Source: Zonotrichia leucophrys gambelii (taxonomy: Eukaryota; Chordata; Aves; Passeriformes; Passerellidae). Taken from it: a stretch of 64,000 nt of DNA. A program made the translations under genes and the position numbers. This document shows, piece after piece, positions 1-10,929 of this stretch. The stretch is from NCBI RefSeq assembly GCF_028769735.1, contig NC_088179.1, positions 7,076,001 to 7,140,000 on the forward strand, given 5' to 3'. The stretch's first letter is position 1, and the number at the start of each line of letters is the position of its first letter. The notes under the pieces were generated by a model. It was given only the letters and a program-made list of their open reading frames with translations. It ran no database searches and was not told the origin of the DNA.

Positions 1-3000
1 TAAAATCACATGGGGTTTGTGCAGCTGGAAGAAATCAGGAACTCCTTTAAGGGCAGGTGCTAACACTTCCCTCTATACTACTCCACCACGAAGAGCATTT
101 CCTTCAGCACTGAATCTGTAATTGAGCTGGCAGAAAAAGAAGGAAAGAAGTCAGGTGAGACTAATGGCTCTATTTAACAGCAATCTAAAGTAGCAGTGCA
201 CCTGAAGTTGGGCAATCTTTCCAGAAAAAAACCCAAAATTAAAGATAATGACTTATTTTTGAAACATGACAACTAATCCTACTAAAAATAATTTTAATAA
301 ATGGTAGTAATAAGCAGAATCAAACCCAGAACAGGATGCTGAGTATATTCAGAGCATTTAAAGTAGCAAATGTGTCTCACAGTGAAAGTATTTGTAAAAG
401 AAATGGAACAGTAATGTACTTTTCCAAGTCTCAATCCAGTCAGCAGCAGAAACCCCACAGAATGCTGGCAGGACACACTCATCTTTAGGAATCAATGCTT
501 TCAGTCAAAACCATAAATATCTTCTACCCCAAAATATTATCACTTCTGATTATGTCAAACAATTACATTCCAGTGTTAATCAGCACACATCAACCCGCAA
601 TTCTTCAACAAAATTATTTACTCCTCTCTATAAAATACATCTTGTCTGTAGAACAACTATGAATATTTCATGATGTGCAGTTATCAGAAGGAAATGTTTT
701 TTCATTAACTTTTGCTTTATTCTGCTCTCCAAAATCCACTAAGTCTGACCACTCAGACATTTCTAGAGTAAATAAACTCAGTGCAATCATCTGAATGCTT
801 CAGGAGGTAATTTGTGTGACCCTCAAAACCTTCACATACCTTGATCTGTGAATATTAACTCATAATTCTTACATCTCTTACACTTTACAGTGAACATTTT
901 AGTAGCCTTATTCACACAGAGTAATAACTTGGTGCAATTTGTGTGCATAGACCAAACACATCTGTATGTGAAAAAGGATATATAGGTGGTTATTTCCATG
1001 TCTAATTAAATGCCCACACAAAATATACTTCAGTAGCAAAATAGAGCATAAAAAAAAAATCAAGAAACTTTTCCAGGCTGAAAGTTGCACATGCAGTCCA
1101 CTGACAACAGAACGAGCTGTTGGGGAAGTTGCACTTGCTCACATAGTCCTAAGTAGCCAGAATGGTGTTGAGAAACAGCACCTGGAACCTGACAATTCCC
1201 AAAGAGCTTGCTCTCTTCCATTTATTATCAAACCAGAAAATTGCACCCAGCAATTTGGTATTAACAACACCAACCCCAAACACCTACTTGTATGAGAAGT
1301 CAAAAGAAACAGGACTTGTATTTCTCTGTGATCAGAGTGCACACAGCTCATTTTCTCCTGCAAGAATCAGCTCTGCTGTCCATGGAACAAATACCAATAT
1401 AAAGTGTTAAACCTGTTTCAGCTGTCCAGGTGAGACATGGGAAAGGAAGAAGAAGCCATGAAACTACCCAGGAAGAGTCAATAACGTTATTTGACTTTAT
1501 AAGCAGAAGTAAACATCATTCAAGCTGTAATTAAATTAATGCAGTATTTTGGATAAACAAAATTTGTGCAGGATCTGCTGCTGCAGGAACCTCTGCCCCA
1601 CAGAACTAAACCCAGCCTCCCTGGACTGCAGTTTTGAACTGCTGATCAGGCTCCCTGTGTGAACAGAAAACAGCTCATCCCTCATCCCATCTACTTTCAC
1701 TCCACTTCTCTGGGCTCCAAGTAAACATACAGATATGCATGTATCAAAAATACTATAATGGTTCTTAAAGGAAGGCAAAACTTATCCATGTTACTTATGC
1801 AAAAGAGAAGAAATAGGCACTGACTAAGGCAAGCTGGCTAAGCAGCAACAAGGCTTATTAGCAGGATTGACATGGGATTGCTAATACCCTTCATTCTCCT
1901 AGGAGAAGGAATTGCATACAAAGAAACAACCTGTGACTTATTAACCACCTTTTAAAAGTGTGGTTTACTTGTCAGGAAGCATTCAGCTATTCCTAAACTG
2001 GATATTACTCCCAGTCAACAAAATAAAAATGAGTGGTATTGATGAAGCACTGCTCTACCTCCCCTTCAGATTTCAGGTTACCACTTTCCCTTCTCTAGGG
2101 CCTTGATCCCTTGAGAATGCCTTACAGCCTCTTGGATACCCAAGGATCATAATTTTAACATCTAATTATCCTTGTGAGCAGCCACTGTAAGCATCAGCAA
2201 ACTTCAATAGCGCTTTCAAAGGGCACTATGCAACACAGCACAGCCCATTTATATCAAGGTTAATTGGTCTTTCAGGAGCTCATCCTATCAGGAGCTAGCT
2301 ATTTGCTAAAATAAACTTGCACATAACTCACTAGATAATAGATAGTGATCTTACTTTGTTAAACTTGAAGACTTAATGGGTTTAGGGCATATAAGTGAAG
2401 ATCTGGCAATTTGAAGTTCAGATTAGCACAATTAAAATACACAATAGGATTTCACACAGTAACCAGGTTCTCAGAATAATTAGCAGTAAAAAAGATAGGA
2501 GATTCTTACAGAAATATGGGTTGCAGTAAAGGTCTCAAATAGGAACATATAATTGTGGCCAGCACATCCACATTTAACTTTTCTCACAGACACAGTTAGG
2601 TCTGTGCACGTTTTATCAGAGCCTGCCTTTCAAATAAGGGATCTGAGACAGGAATTCTCATCAGAATTCACTTAAAAGAAAATCTGGAGTAACTTTACTG
2701 GAAGCACATACTTCATTTGGGACCATTTGTCCCATACTTCATATCAGACACAAATGAATAGAACACAATTAAATAAGAACAACACAAATAAAAAAAGAAA
2801 CTAGCACCATGCATTTTACTGTGTCCAGGAAAATATTCAAAATCAGGGCCTTGAACACAAGCAATATTTATCTCAGGAAGCAAAAAGACTCTAATTGTAA
2901 CATTTGCACTGAAAGCTAAGCTATATTACCCCCTGTTCCACATCAAACCAATTGCCCTTCACACTTACTATGGCCTATGGAATTCTGCCTTAAAGGCTGC

Positions 3001-3610
3001 TTAACACTGATCAACAGGCTTAGAGATGGAGACCTGTGGGGAAGTTACCAGGAGATTTATCAGTAATTTTAACAAGGATCAGGCTTTTCACCATCAGAAT
3101 CTACAAATTTGTATACAGCACAAACTCAGAACACTTTTGATTGGGCAAAACCAGTGAGTTTGTTAAACCCCAGTGTGGTTGCACTCATTTGGAATTCAAG
3201 TAGTTTGCTCTTTCGAAATTAATGCAAACCGAAGGAACAGCATGTTATTTTAGGCTAATTAGGAGCAAATTAGGTAATTTGGATAAATGATCTAAAATCC
3301 TTGAATGGATGCATGCCATTCAGAAATTACCCTCCCAGAAGCAAGTTCTGAACCAGAGGAGAGAACTCTCTCACTCACTCACTTCAGCATCTGAAACAAG
3401 CACTCAGAACTGCTTGTAAAGTTTGTCTGTGGAGTTTAAGAAAATATGTTGGTCTAAAATCACGCATTAAATGTTTCTGATGCTGAGAAAATTCCAAAGA
3501 TTAAATGGATGTAGCATTGATATTTTTAAAGTTGATAACACATGAATGTTCAAAGTCAGAATCAAATATTTAATTCTGCTAGACAGCTGAAACATTTAGC
3601 TTTACACTAC
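1..3610. other. Non-coding sequence, no gene recognised
   Basis: AT-rich unique-looking sequence. Open frames here are all under 90 codons, lack recognisable domains and look like chance. If the CpG island at 5.3-6.65 kb is the 5' end of a leftward gene, this stretch would be its first intron, but no exon with convincing splice sites and coding content was seen. Confidence 0.5.
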
Positions 3611-3619
3611 TTTAAGGTA

Positions 3620-3942
3620 TGCTTTGGTTTGACCAGTGTTGTCTTATATATTACAACAGCTCTATTTTCATTATAGTGCAAGGACTTCATACCACCAGAG
3701 CTTCATACCTCCTCGATGTTTCTCACAGGCAGCTCCTCCAAGCACTGAGTGTTCTTGGTCCTTGCAGCAGCCATCTAACTCCAGTTCCCATCAGTCCTCT
3801 CCTTTATACCACTTTTTCTTATTGGGTACAGGTGTTGCCTGTTACCATCCAGCCTGCTCCTAATCTTTAGTAATTGGGTCCAGCTGCAACTCGTTGGGGG
3901 CTAAGATTACATTCCACATTACCCACACTGTGTCCTCCTACA
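3620..3942 (-). mobile_element. Candidate LTR fragment (retrovirus-like)
   Basis: Read on the minus strand, this block has an LTR-like promoter layout: a CCAAT-type motif (ACCCAATAAG near 3825) followed about 12 bases on by a TATA-type motif (GGTATAAAGGAG near 3805). The block can be bounded by TG (3942-3941) and CA (3621-3620). Its general character recalls solo LTRs common in birds. I could not find a convincing target-site duplication next to these ends, so the borders are provisional. It could instead be unique sequence with chance promoter motifs. Confidence 0.35.
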
Positions 3943-3946
3943 TACC

Positions 3947-5300
3947 AGGAGTTGGTAAACTCATACAATAAGCCAAGCCTACATAATAAACCCAAATTTG
4001 TAAACCAAAGGACGTGAGCACAAGGACAAGCAAAATGGTAATAGGAAAAAAGTGAGCTTTTCTGAAAAAAGACAGCTGATGACAACTAACCTGATATTTT
4101 GATCGTGCAGCTCTAATTCTTCTAGGGCCAGTTAACACTTAGAAAACATCAGTCTCAGGCTTGCATCTGGAAAATAAATTCGTGTTAGTTTAGGAACTTC
4201 AGTACCTATCCTTATGAAGGCAGCAAGAAAGTAGAACTTACGGCCTCACAAACTAAAAAGTGCTAGAAACCAGATTTGCAAACCAGTAGCATGCATGTTA
4301 AAAATAATATTGCACAGCTACAATATTGCTTATGTGAAAATTATCAAAAGTAACAGTGCAGCAACAGAATTTCTGCCTGCTTCCCCACTGTTTTTTCTCT
4401 TTAGTAAACAGTTACTGCATCAGCTTGAATATGGGTTAAAATCCATAAGAACATCCTTGCGGAACATACAATAAGCCCAGCTCTCTCCTCTTCAGGTTTG
4501 GTCTTGCTGCCACTCTAATGATCTATGGAAATTGCTTTTCATTTGACAAATTCAGAATCAGAACACAAATGTGACCCAAAAATCAAGCTTTGCCACAAAT
4601 TCTTCTGTGACAGCATTTAACTTCTAAAGCCTTCCAGAATTAAATAAGGATTAAATGCCACTAACATCTGATGCAGATGTGAGCGTAAGTCTGAGTAAGT
4701 CTACAGTGACACCAGCTTCTTAGTCCCAATGGTACAGAGGCATCCAAACTATTTTAAGGCATTATTAATGAAGAACCTAATTTTGACTTGGTAAAAGAGG
4801 TGCTTAAATACATAAGTGTCTCATCTGCCACAGAATAGGAAGGCATATGCAGTTTTTAATATACTCAGGGTGAAATCCCTCTATGCAGTAAGTGGAGACA
4901 CCACTGGTGCCACTGTTAACCACTCATTTACAAGGAGCACACAGACTCCTACCCACGGGGAAGGAGAAAGGTAAAAAACCCAAGGATTTATTTCTTTGCA
5001 CCACAAAATCTGTGACAGTTCAACAGCCACCTGGGCTCTCGGGGCAGTTAATGCAAGACCAGGGACTTCACCTGGAGCTCTCTGCTTCTTTCGGATCCTC
5101 TGCGATCTCATAGGTATGGGAATAATGACAAAACGAAAATGAAAACCAGCATTACTCAATAAGATGCATCTGCAACATAGTGGAAACAAATGCTCCCTTT
5201 TAATCCTGAATATTCTCCTTAAAGCCCTTTGGGTTCTGTGTTTTCAAAACCAATGTAAAAATATAAGTTTAAGGTATTTTGAGTTCATTGTCCGGCGCTC
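3947..5300. other. Non-coding sequence, nothing recognised
   Basis: Unique-looking AT-rich sequence with overlapping short frames on both strands around 4880-5190 (up to 102 codons). None shows a domain, codon pattern or splice context that supports a gene. Confidence 0.5.
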
Positions 5301-6017
5301 AAAACCAGCTGGGAGGACAGACTGAAGAAAACTATTAATGGAATTGCTCATCCCTTCGGCGTGCTGACCGAAGCGCCAAGCTGTGCGATGTGACACCAGC
5401 AGCGCCCGCCGCGCTGCGGGAAAAAAGGGGCTGCGACAAAATAATATTTTAATATTCATTCAGGAGCGTGAATGAACGCTAAAACAGCGTCCCGGGGAGA
5501 GGCTATCGTGACACTGTGGGGCAAAGCCGCACTGCCTCCTCCTCATTAGCGGTATTGGAGTAACCCAGCGAGCGCTCATCGCTTCCCGGAGCGGCGCCGG
5601 GCTCCTGAGGGATGCTGCTGTCTCCACAGCGCTCCAGCCGGAGCATCACCGCCTCCAAACCCACTGCCACCGGGCACGGCATCGCTGATCCTCCCCCTCG
5701 CTCCGGGTATGGCACATTGCCTTACTTAATAGGTGTAAAACAGTAAGGAAATACGGCAGATAACGCTGCCAAAGTGCAGTTTAAACAAAGGTGGTTAAAT
5801 AGGCAGCATCAAGTGCACACAGCTGGCGAGCAGCCTTCGTTCGGCACAGGAGCGTTCGTGGCGCTGGGAGGGAGCAGCGAATCGCCGGGGAGGGAGGAGC
5901 CGGCTGGAGCCGCCCCGGGGCGGTGGCGCCTGAGGGGCACGAAGGGGCGGCGGCTGCCCTTGCCCTACAGCGGGCACCGCCGGGCGGGCGGCGCGGCTGT
6001 GCTGTGACCCTTCACCG

Positions 6018-6251
6018 CCGGGATCGGGCTGTGCTGTGCCCCCTCCCTGCCGTAATCGAGCTGTGCTGTGTCTCCCTCCCTACCGGGATCGGGCTGTGCT
6101 CCGTCCCCCGTCACTGCCGGGATCGGGCTGTGCTGTGCCCCCGTCACTGCCGGGATCGGGCTGTGCCGTGCCCCCTCACCGCCGGGATCGGGCTGTGCCG
6201 TGCCCCCTCCCTGCCGGGATCGGGCTGTGCCGTGCCCCCTCATCGCCGGGG
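6018..6251. repeat. GC-rich minisatellite, 32-34 bp period, about 7 copies
   Basis: The core CCGGGATCGGGCTGTGC recurs at 6018, 6050 (diverged: CCGTAATCGAGC), 6083, 6117, 6150, 6182 and 6214, with a truncated eighth copy at 6246. Spacing is 32, 33, 34, 33, 32, 32 and 32 bp. The array lies inside the CpG island and creates several overlapping repetitive open frames that should not be read as proteins. Confidence 0.9.
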
Positions 6252-6308
6252 CACTCCTCAGAGCCGCGGCCGCAGCCCCAGGGCCGCCCGGGCCCGCGGG
6301 GTACTCAC

Positions 6309-6600
6309 CGACCGCGGGCAGCAGCGCCGGGCCGGCTCCCCGCACCCCGCGGGGCGAGGGGCTCCGGCCCAGGATCCCGGGTGTGCCCGTGCTGGAGAGG
6401 CGCCCGCTGGTCCCAGGCGTTGCCCCGGAGCGCTGAGGGGAGCCCGGCCCGTGGAGCGAAAGGCCCCGCGGCCGCTCAACCCCCGGGGAACGGCGGCCAC
6501 GGCCCGGGGCGAGGCGGTGCCGGTGCTGCCGCTGCTGCTGCTCTGCCGTTGGAGCTCTCACCGCTCCCGAACCGGCACCGCTCCAGCCCAAACGGGCCTT
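6309..6600 (-). other. Candidate non-coding first exon (possibly SPSB4)
   Basis: On the minus strand a strong splice donor, GTCG|GTGAGTACC, has its GT at 6308-6307, within the peak of the CpG island. This would suit a 5'-UTR exon of a leftward gene. The upstream limit given is only a guess at the transcription start region. No acceptor or coding exon was found to pair with it. The SPSB4 identity rests only on human gene order, and the donor could be fortuitous in GC-rich DNA. Confidence 0.25.
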
Positions 6601-6649
6601 CTTCGCTCGGCTGTTCGTGCCCTTCTCACAGAAAATAGCGTGAGGTGAC

Positions 6650-9600
6650 ACAATACTTCTACAGACATCTGTGCAAGTATGTAAAGTTTTCGATTGTGGA
6701 CAGCAGAGAGTTTTACTGAATAGTTTGCTGTAAGATCACCGTGGAGAGGCAGTCGTCTGACACATGGAAACAGAAGGGTCAGAGGTATTGGAATTGGCAT
6801 CTGGTAGGCAGTTTCTAATCTTATAAATGTGAGTTGTGAATATCTGTCTGCTTTATAACTTGCCCTCTCACCTGTAAGAAAAATCAACTAATACACAAAT
6901 CAAAAAGTTACCAGCTATCATGCAGGAAATTCGATGCACACTGGAGGGAAGTATATGCATCTTATGTAATTTTTATATACTTCTATTAAGAACCTGCATA
7001 AATTAATAAACACTCGGAGCTTGTGTTCTAAACCATATAAAAAATGTTCTGTTTTCACAAGCACAAGGAATCCACACCTGCTGATAGCTGTGTGTGCTTC
7101 GTGAAGTGTGGGGCTACATCCTGCCTGTCCGACGCGTTCCTGCTGAGCCGGGGAAGGGAGCAGTGGCACAGGGTAACTCATCACAGCCCTGCCTCACCTG
7201 CACAGCCTAAGCAGCTCCCTGAGATGGGAATCTTTTCCATGTTAATGGTTGGTGAAATGAATCAGTGATTGTGTGCTGAAGCATGGAAATACACAATTAA
7301 AATGTGGAAACCACTTCTCCCTGGCACTGCAGGGACATTTGATGCTGACAGCTGGGGATTTGATTTCAGTTCTCCTGGACAATGAGGTGTGTGAGGGTAT
7401 ATACTGCCATCTATTCCATTAGTACTCTTAAGAGCCAAACAAGTAGAACTGATTTTAGTTAAGGTTTGCAAATATTTCTGTTACACTATTTTCCACTTTA
7501 GTATGGCTTTTGAAACTTCTAAAAGACAGGGTCAGGGCTGTAAAACCTTCAGGGACTAGAAAAAAATTGAACTTCTAGTGAATTTGAAGGAATACTCTTT
7601 TAATATTCAGCCATATAGCTCCAACCTTATTCTATATCATATCTAAACTTGTTTTCTGAACTCTGTTAAGTACCATATTTGCCGTCTGGTGCCAAAGTAA
7701 TTCACTGTCAAATCATATTTGCTCTCTTGTCACCAGCAGTTGGCTTTTTCACAAAATGTGTATTGAACCAAAATGAGAAAATAAAAATTAATCAATATGC
7801 ATTTGAGTGAACAAATGAAGTTCTATTACTGTGCTATTTTTCTTTGATTTAGCAACTACCTCATGATTACACGTCTCACCTTGCAGTGCTCACCCAATCA
7901 ATGTGTTTGTACATTGCACCCAAGAAAAGGCAGTCTTTTACAGTTTGCCAAACCAATAAATTACCAGTGTCATGTATTTTGTCATTTTACTGGATTAATC
8001 TTCCAGCTATTACAGATGTCCTTAAAAATCAGGATTGTATAATATAATCCAGTGTATTCAATAAGGCTATTTTCTAGAAAATGTTGACTTCACCAGAGGG
8101 GTTCAAGTCAGAATTTAAAAAGACAACCCATCAGTTCATATTATTCCTATTATTTGACTGAATTTTGTGCTAATTTCATATTAATGAAATCTTTGAATGA
8201 AATATAAAGCAAACCTTACTGTCAAACCCATGAATATGAATCAGAATATGACATACCAGGACCCATAAGCATTCCTATTATGCATGTATGCTCATGAAGA
8301 TAATTTTGGTGCTGCTGAATATGGAAATATTTAAAAGGAATTTGGAGCTGAAGGGGAGGCAGTCTGCAATGGTAAAGTGCCTGGTGGAAGTTCAGCCCCT
8401 TCTGACACTGCCAAAATGCAGCAATGGGGAGGAATAATGGAGCCCTCTCAAGCCTGAGAGCTCTGCCAGTTTAGATACCGTGAGATAGGTAAGGCACATC
8501 CTGAGCTGTCAGTGAGCATCATTAAAAATGTTGTGAAATAGTTCAATGAATGTTTAATGAATATGCAAATGTCAGCTAGGAAGAGAACTCATTTTTTAAT
8601 TTGCTGATTGGGGTGCAAGAATAAATTACTGAAAATAGAGTCAGGAATAAGCCATCTGTAAATTCACCTCAAGAGAAGAGAGGCTGAAAATGTTCTGTTC
8701 ACTATCTCATTGCAGGACATGGTGCCCAGGGCATCTTGCCTGAGGCCAAGTCTGTTTCTTCATCTATGAGATAAGGAACTTCTGTGTCCTAGCTGCGGAT
8801 GGAAAATGGTTTGGCTTCTTCTGCATCCTTCCACAGAAAATATTGTGTGAGTTCAGAGCTCTCCCAGGAGTGAAGCTGCAGGATGTGTGAACGGGGAGAA
8901 GGGAGAGGAAGGGCTCAACAAAAGCACAGCTTATGTGCCCTGGTAGGATGATTTCAGGCTTGGCTGGGTCTGCATTGGAAGTGGTTCCTAAGGAGGGAGT
9001 GACTGAGAGAAGGAGGCAGTGAATAATGCCAGCAAACCCATGCTGGGTTAAACCACAGCAGCCCAGCACGAGCTGCTGCCTGTGCACACTCAGGAAAGCC
9101 ATCTACAGGGCCAGGACACTGAACCCCAGTGTTAACTGAACCCCAGAATTAAGGTTTGGCAGAGTTAATGAAACCCTTCAGTGGCCTTTGTGCTGTGGGG
9201 ATTTTCCCTTTCCATGTCTGATGTCTGAGAGCGCTTTGGGGCTGTTGATGGAGGCAGAATTACTGAGCTCCTCCACTACAAACTTCTGAGAAATTAAGAG
9301 AATGCAAGATAATCTAATTTGATTCCTCTGATAATATATTGCATATATTGTCTTCCTCCAAGCAAAATGACTTTTTTTTTTAATGATGGCAGGGTTAGGT
9401 TTCTCCTGTACAGTGTAACACAACAGGCTCATATTGATTATATGCTTCACTGAGAAATTTGAAACAGATCCTGTTGAGGACAGTGGTTTAATTATCTTCA
9501 TGTCATTACATAAGAATCATAAATGAAGCCAAATCTGAAAATAGCAAAGTGATATTGTTCAGATGTAGAACAATCAGGTGTAAACTGAAGATGAGTTTTC

Positions 9601-10705
9601 AAATAGCTTGTAAACTAGATTACCTGAAAGTAAAGTCTGTGTGGGAATCATCAATGGCTTTTAATAAAATGACCTGAACCTAAGGGTTTAGGGTTTATCA
9701 TTTCACTTCTTAATTGCTTTTCACACCAAGTGCTTCATGTTTAGCTGGAGTAAACTGCACATTAAAACTGATGGAGAGCAATTAGGTAAATAACTACCAC
9801 TTTGCAATTCTTCAATTCACACCAGAAACAACTCAGCCCTTTAACTCAACAGGTGTATTTTCCTCTTTCTCTCTTTTCTTGACACATATGTTTTATTTTC
9901 CTCAAATCCCAGATATAAACAGAGAAGAGTAAACATAACAACAGGGTTTTCAAAGCAGTGTGACACAAGGTAAAAGCTGTAATTGGTATTAGGTATGCTC
10001 CAGCTGCTGAGGAAAAAGTGGATTATTACCATAAATAAACAGCAACCAAACTCCAACACAACAGCCCAGTGTTAATGGAAGAAGCAGAAATTTAGCTTGT
10101 CACATTCACATTTATTGTACTCTTGATTTCCATATAACATAACAGTAAGCCCAGCTGTCTTCTGGAGAACTAAGAAAAGCAGAACCACTTATCAAAGCTG
10201 AAACATATAACTTTGAACTGACTTTGTGTGATGAAATAATACTGGCAATAAGAATTTATGAAGAAGCTGTGAAATAATGTTCCATCATATTATTAAAATG
10301 TATTGTTTGGATGGGATGGAAGCTGTAGGAAGAGGGATATATAGTATAATTAGAAAAAACAGTGGAGCATAACATAATAGTCCAGTGACAAATCTGTAGG
10401 CTGGGAAGAGCACACCAGAGCAATGTTTGGATTATGGTGCAGTGACAGCAGTAGGATCTCTGCAGCACAATTGCCTGTTCTCAGGGAACAAGGCTGAGAA
10501 AATTAATTTGCTCAAATGCAGAGTTAATAAAATACCTGATGCCTCTGGTGAACTTTTCCCAGTTGATTCTTCAGAGAGTAACAGAATGAACTAACTTACA
10601 TTTCCCCCAGTGAAGAGAACCATTAAGACAATGAGCATGAAGGTAAAATTTGACTAAAATGAGTAAGATAATAGTAGAGATTTTAAACAGCTTGTGAATG
10701 ACTGG
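6650..10705. other. Intergenic sequence, nothing coding recognised
   Basis: AT-rich sequence with no plausible exons. It contains one exact POU octamer (ATGCAAAT, 8563-8570) in an AT-rich context that could belong to a regulatory element. Frames of 107-112 codons at 8764-9102 and 9178-9501 (minus) have no recognisable features. Confidence 0.5.
8563..8570 (+). promoter_or_regulatory. Exact octamer motif ATGCAAAT
   Basis: A perfect match to the POU-domain (Oct factor) octamer, embedded in AATGAATATGCAAATGTCAG. A single 8-mer is expected about once per 30 kb by chance on two strands, so function is unproven. Confidence 0.25.
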
Positions 10706-10708
10706 TTT

Positions 10709-10926
10709 AGATTAGATAACAGGAAAAAATTCTTTACTGTGAGGGTGGTGAGACACTGGCACAGGTTGTCTGGAGGAGGCACTGTGCATGCCCCATCCCT
10801 GGAAATTTAAATTCAGGCTGGATGGGGCTTGGAGCAACCTGGGCCAGTAAAAGGTATCCCTGGTCATGGCAGGGGGGTTGGAACAAGATGATCTGAGGTC
10901 CCTTCCAACCCAAGCCATTCTATGAA
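10709..10926 (+). mobile_element. CR1 LINE 3' end
   Basis: Recognisable CR1 3' region in plus orientation. It has the segment around TTCTTTACTGTGAGGGTGGT, then ATGCCCCATCCCTGG, then the GGGGGTTGGAACAAGATGAT block and the terminal GGTCCCTTCCAACCCAAG with a CCATTCTATGA end. CR1 copies in birds are usually 5'-truncated, as here. The copy is moderately diverged and carries no coding sequence. Confidence 0.92.
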
Positions 10927-10929
10927 TGT

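Larger units (their letters stand above)
5330..6640. promoter_or_regulatory. CpG island, candidate promoter of a leftward gene
   Basis: GC content and CpG density rise sharply from about 5350 and peak between 5830 and 6600, while both flanks are AT-rich. The long overlapping frames here (up to 241 codons on both strands) come from the GC bias and the internal minisatellite. In human, SPSB4 lies downstream of SLC25A36 in the same orientation. This island sits downstream of SLC25A36 here, so it could be the SPSB4 promoter. That is an inference from synteny; no SPSB4 coding sequence was found in the window. Confidence 0.6.

Noticed and set aside
5923..6651. Overlapping 200-241 codon frames on both strands
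   Set aside because: They arise from GC bias and the 32-34 bp minisatellite in the CpG island; repetitive in all frames and without a domain.
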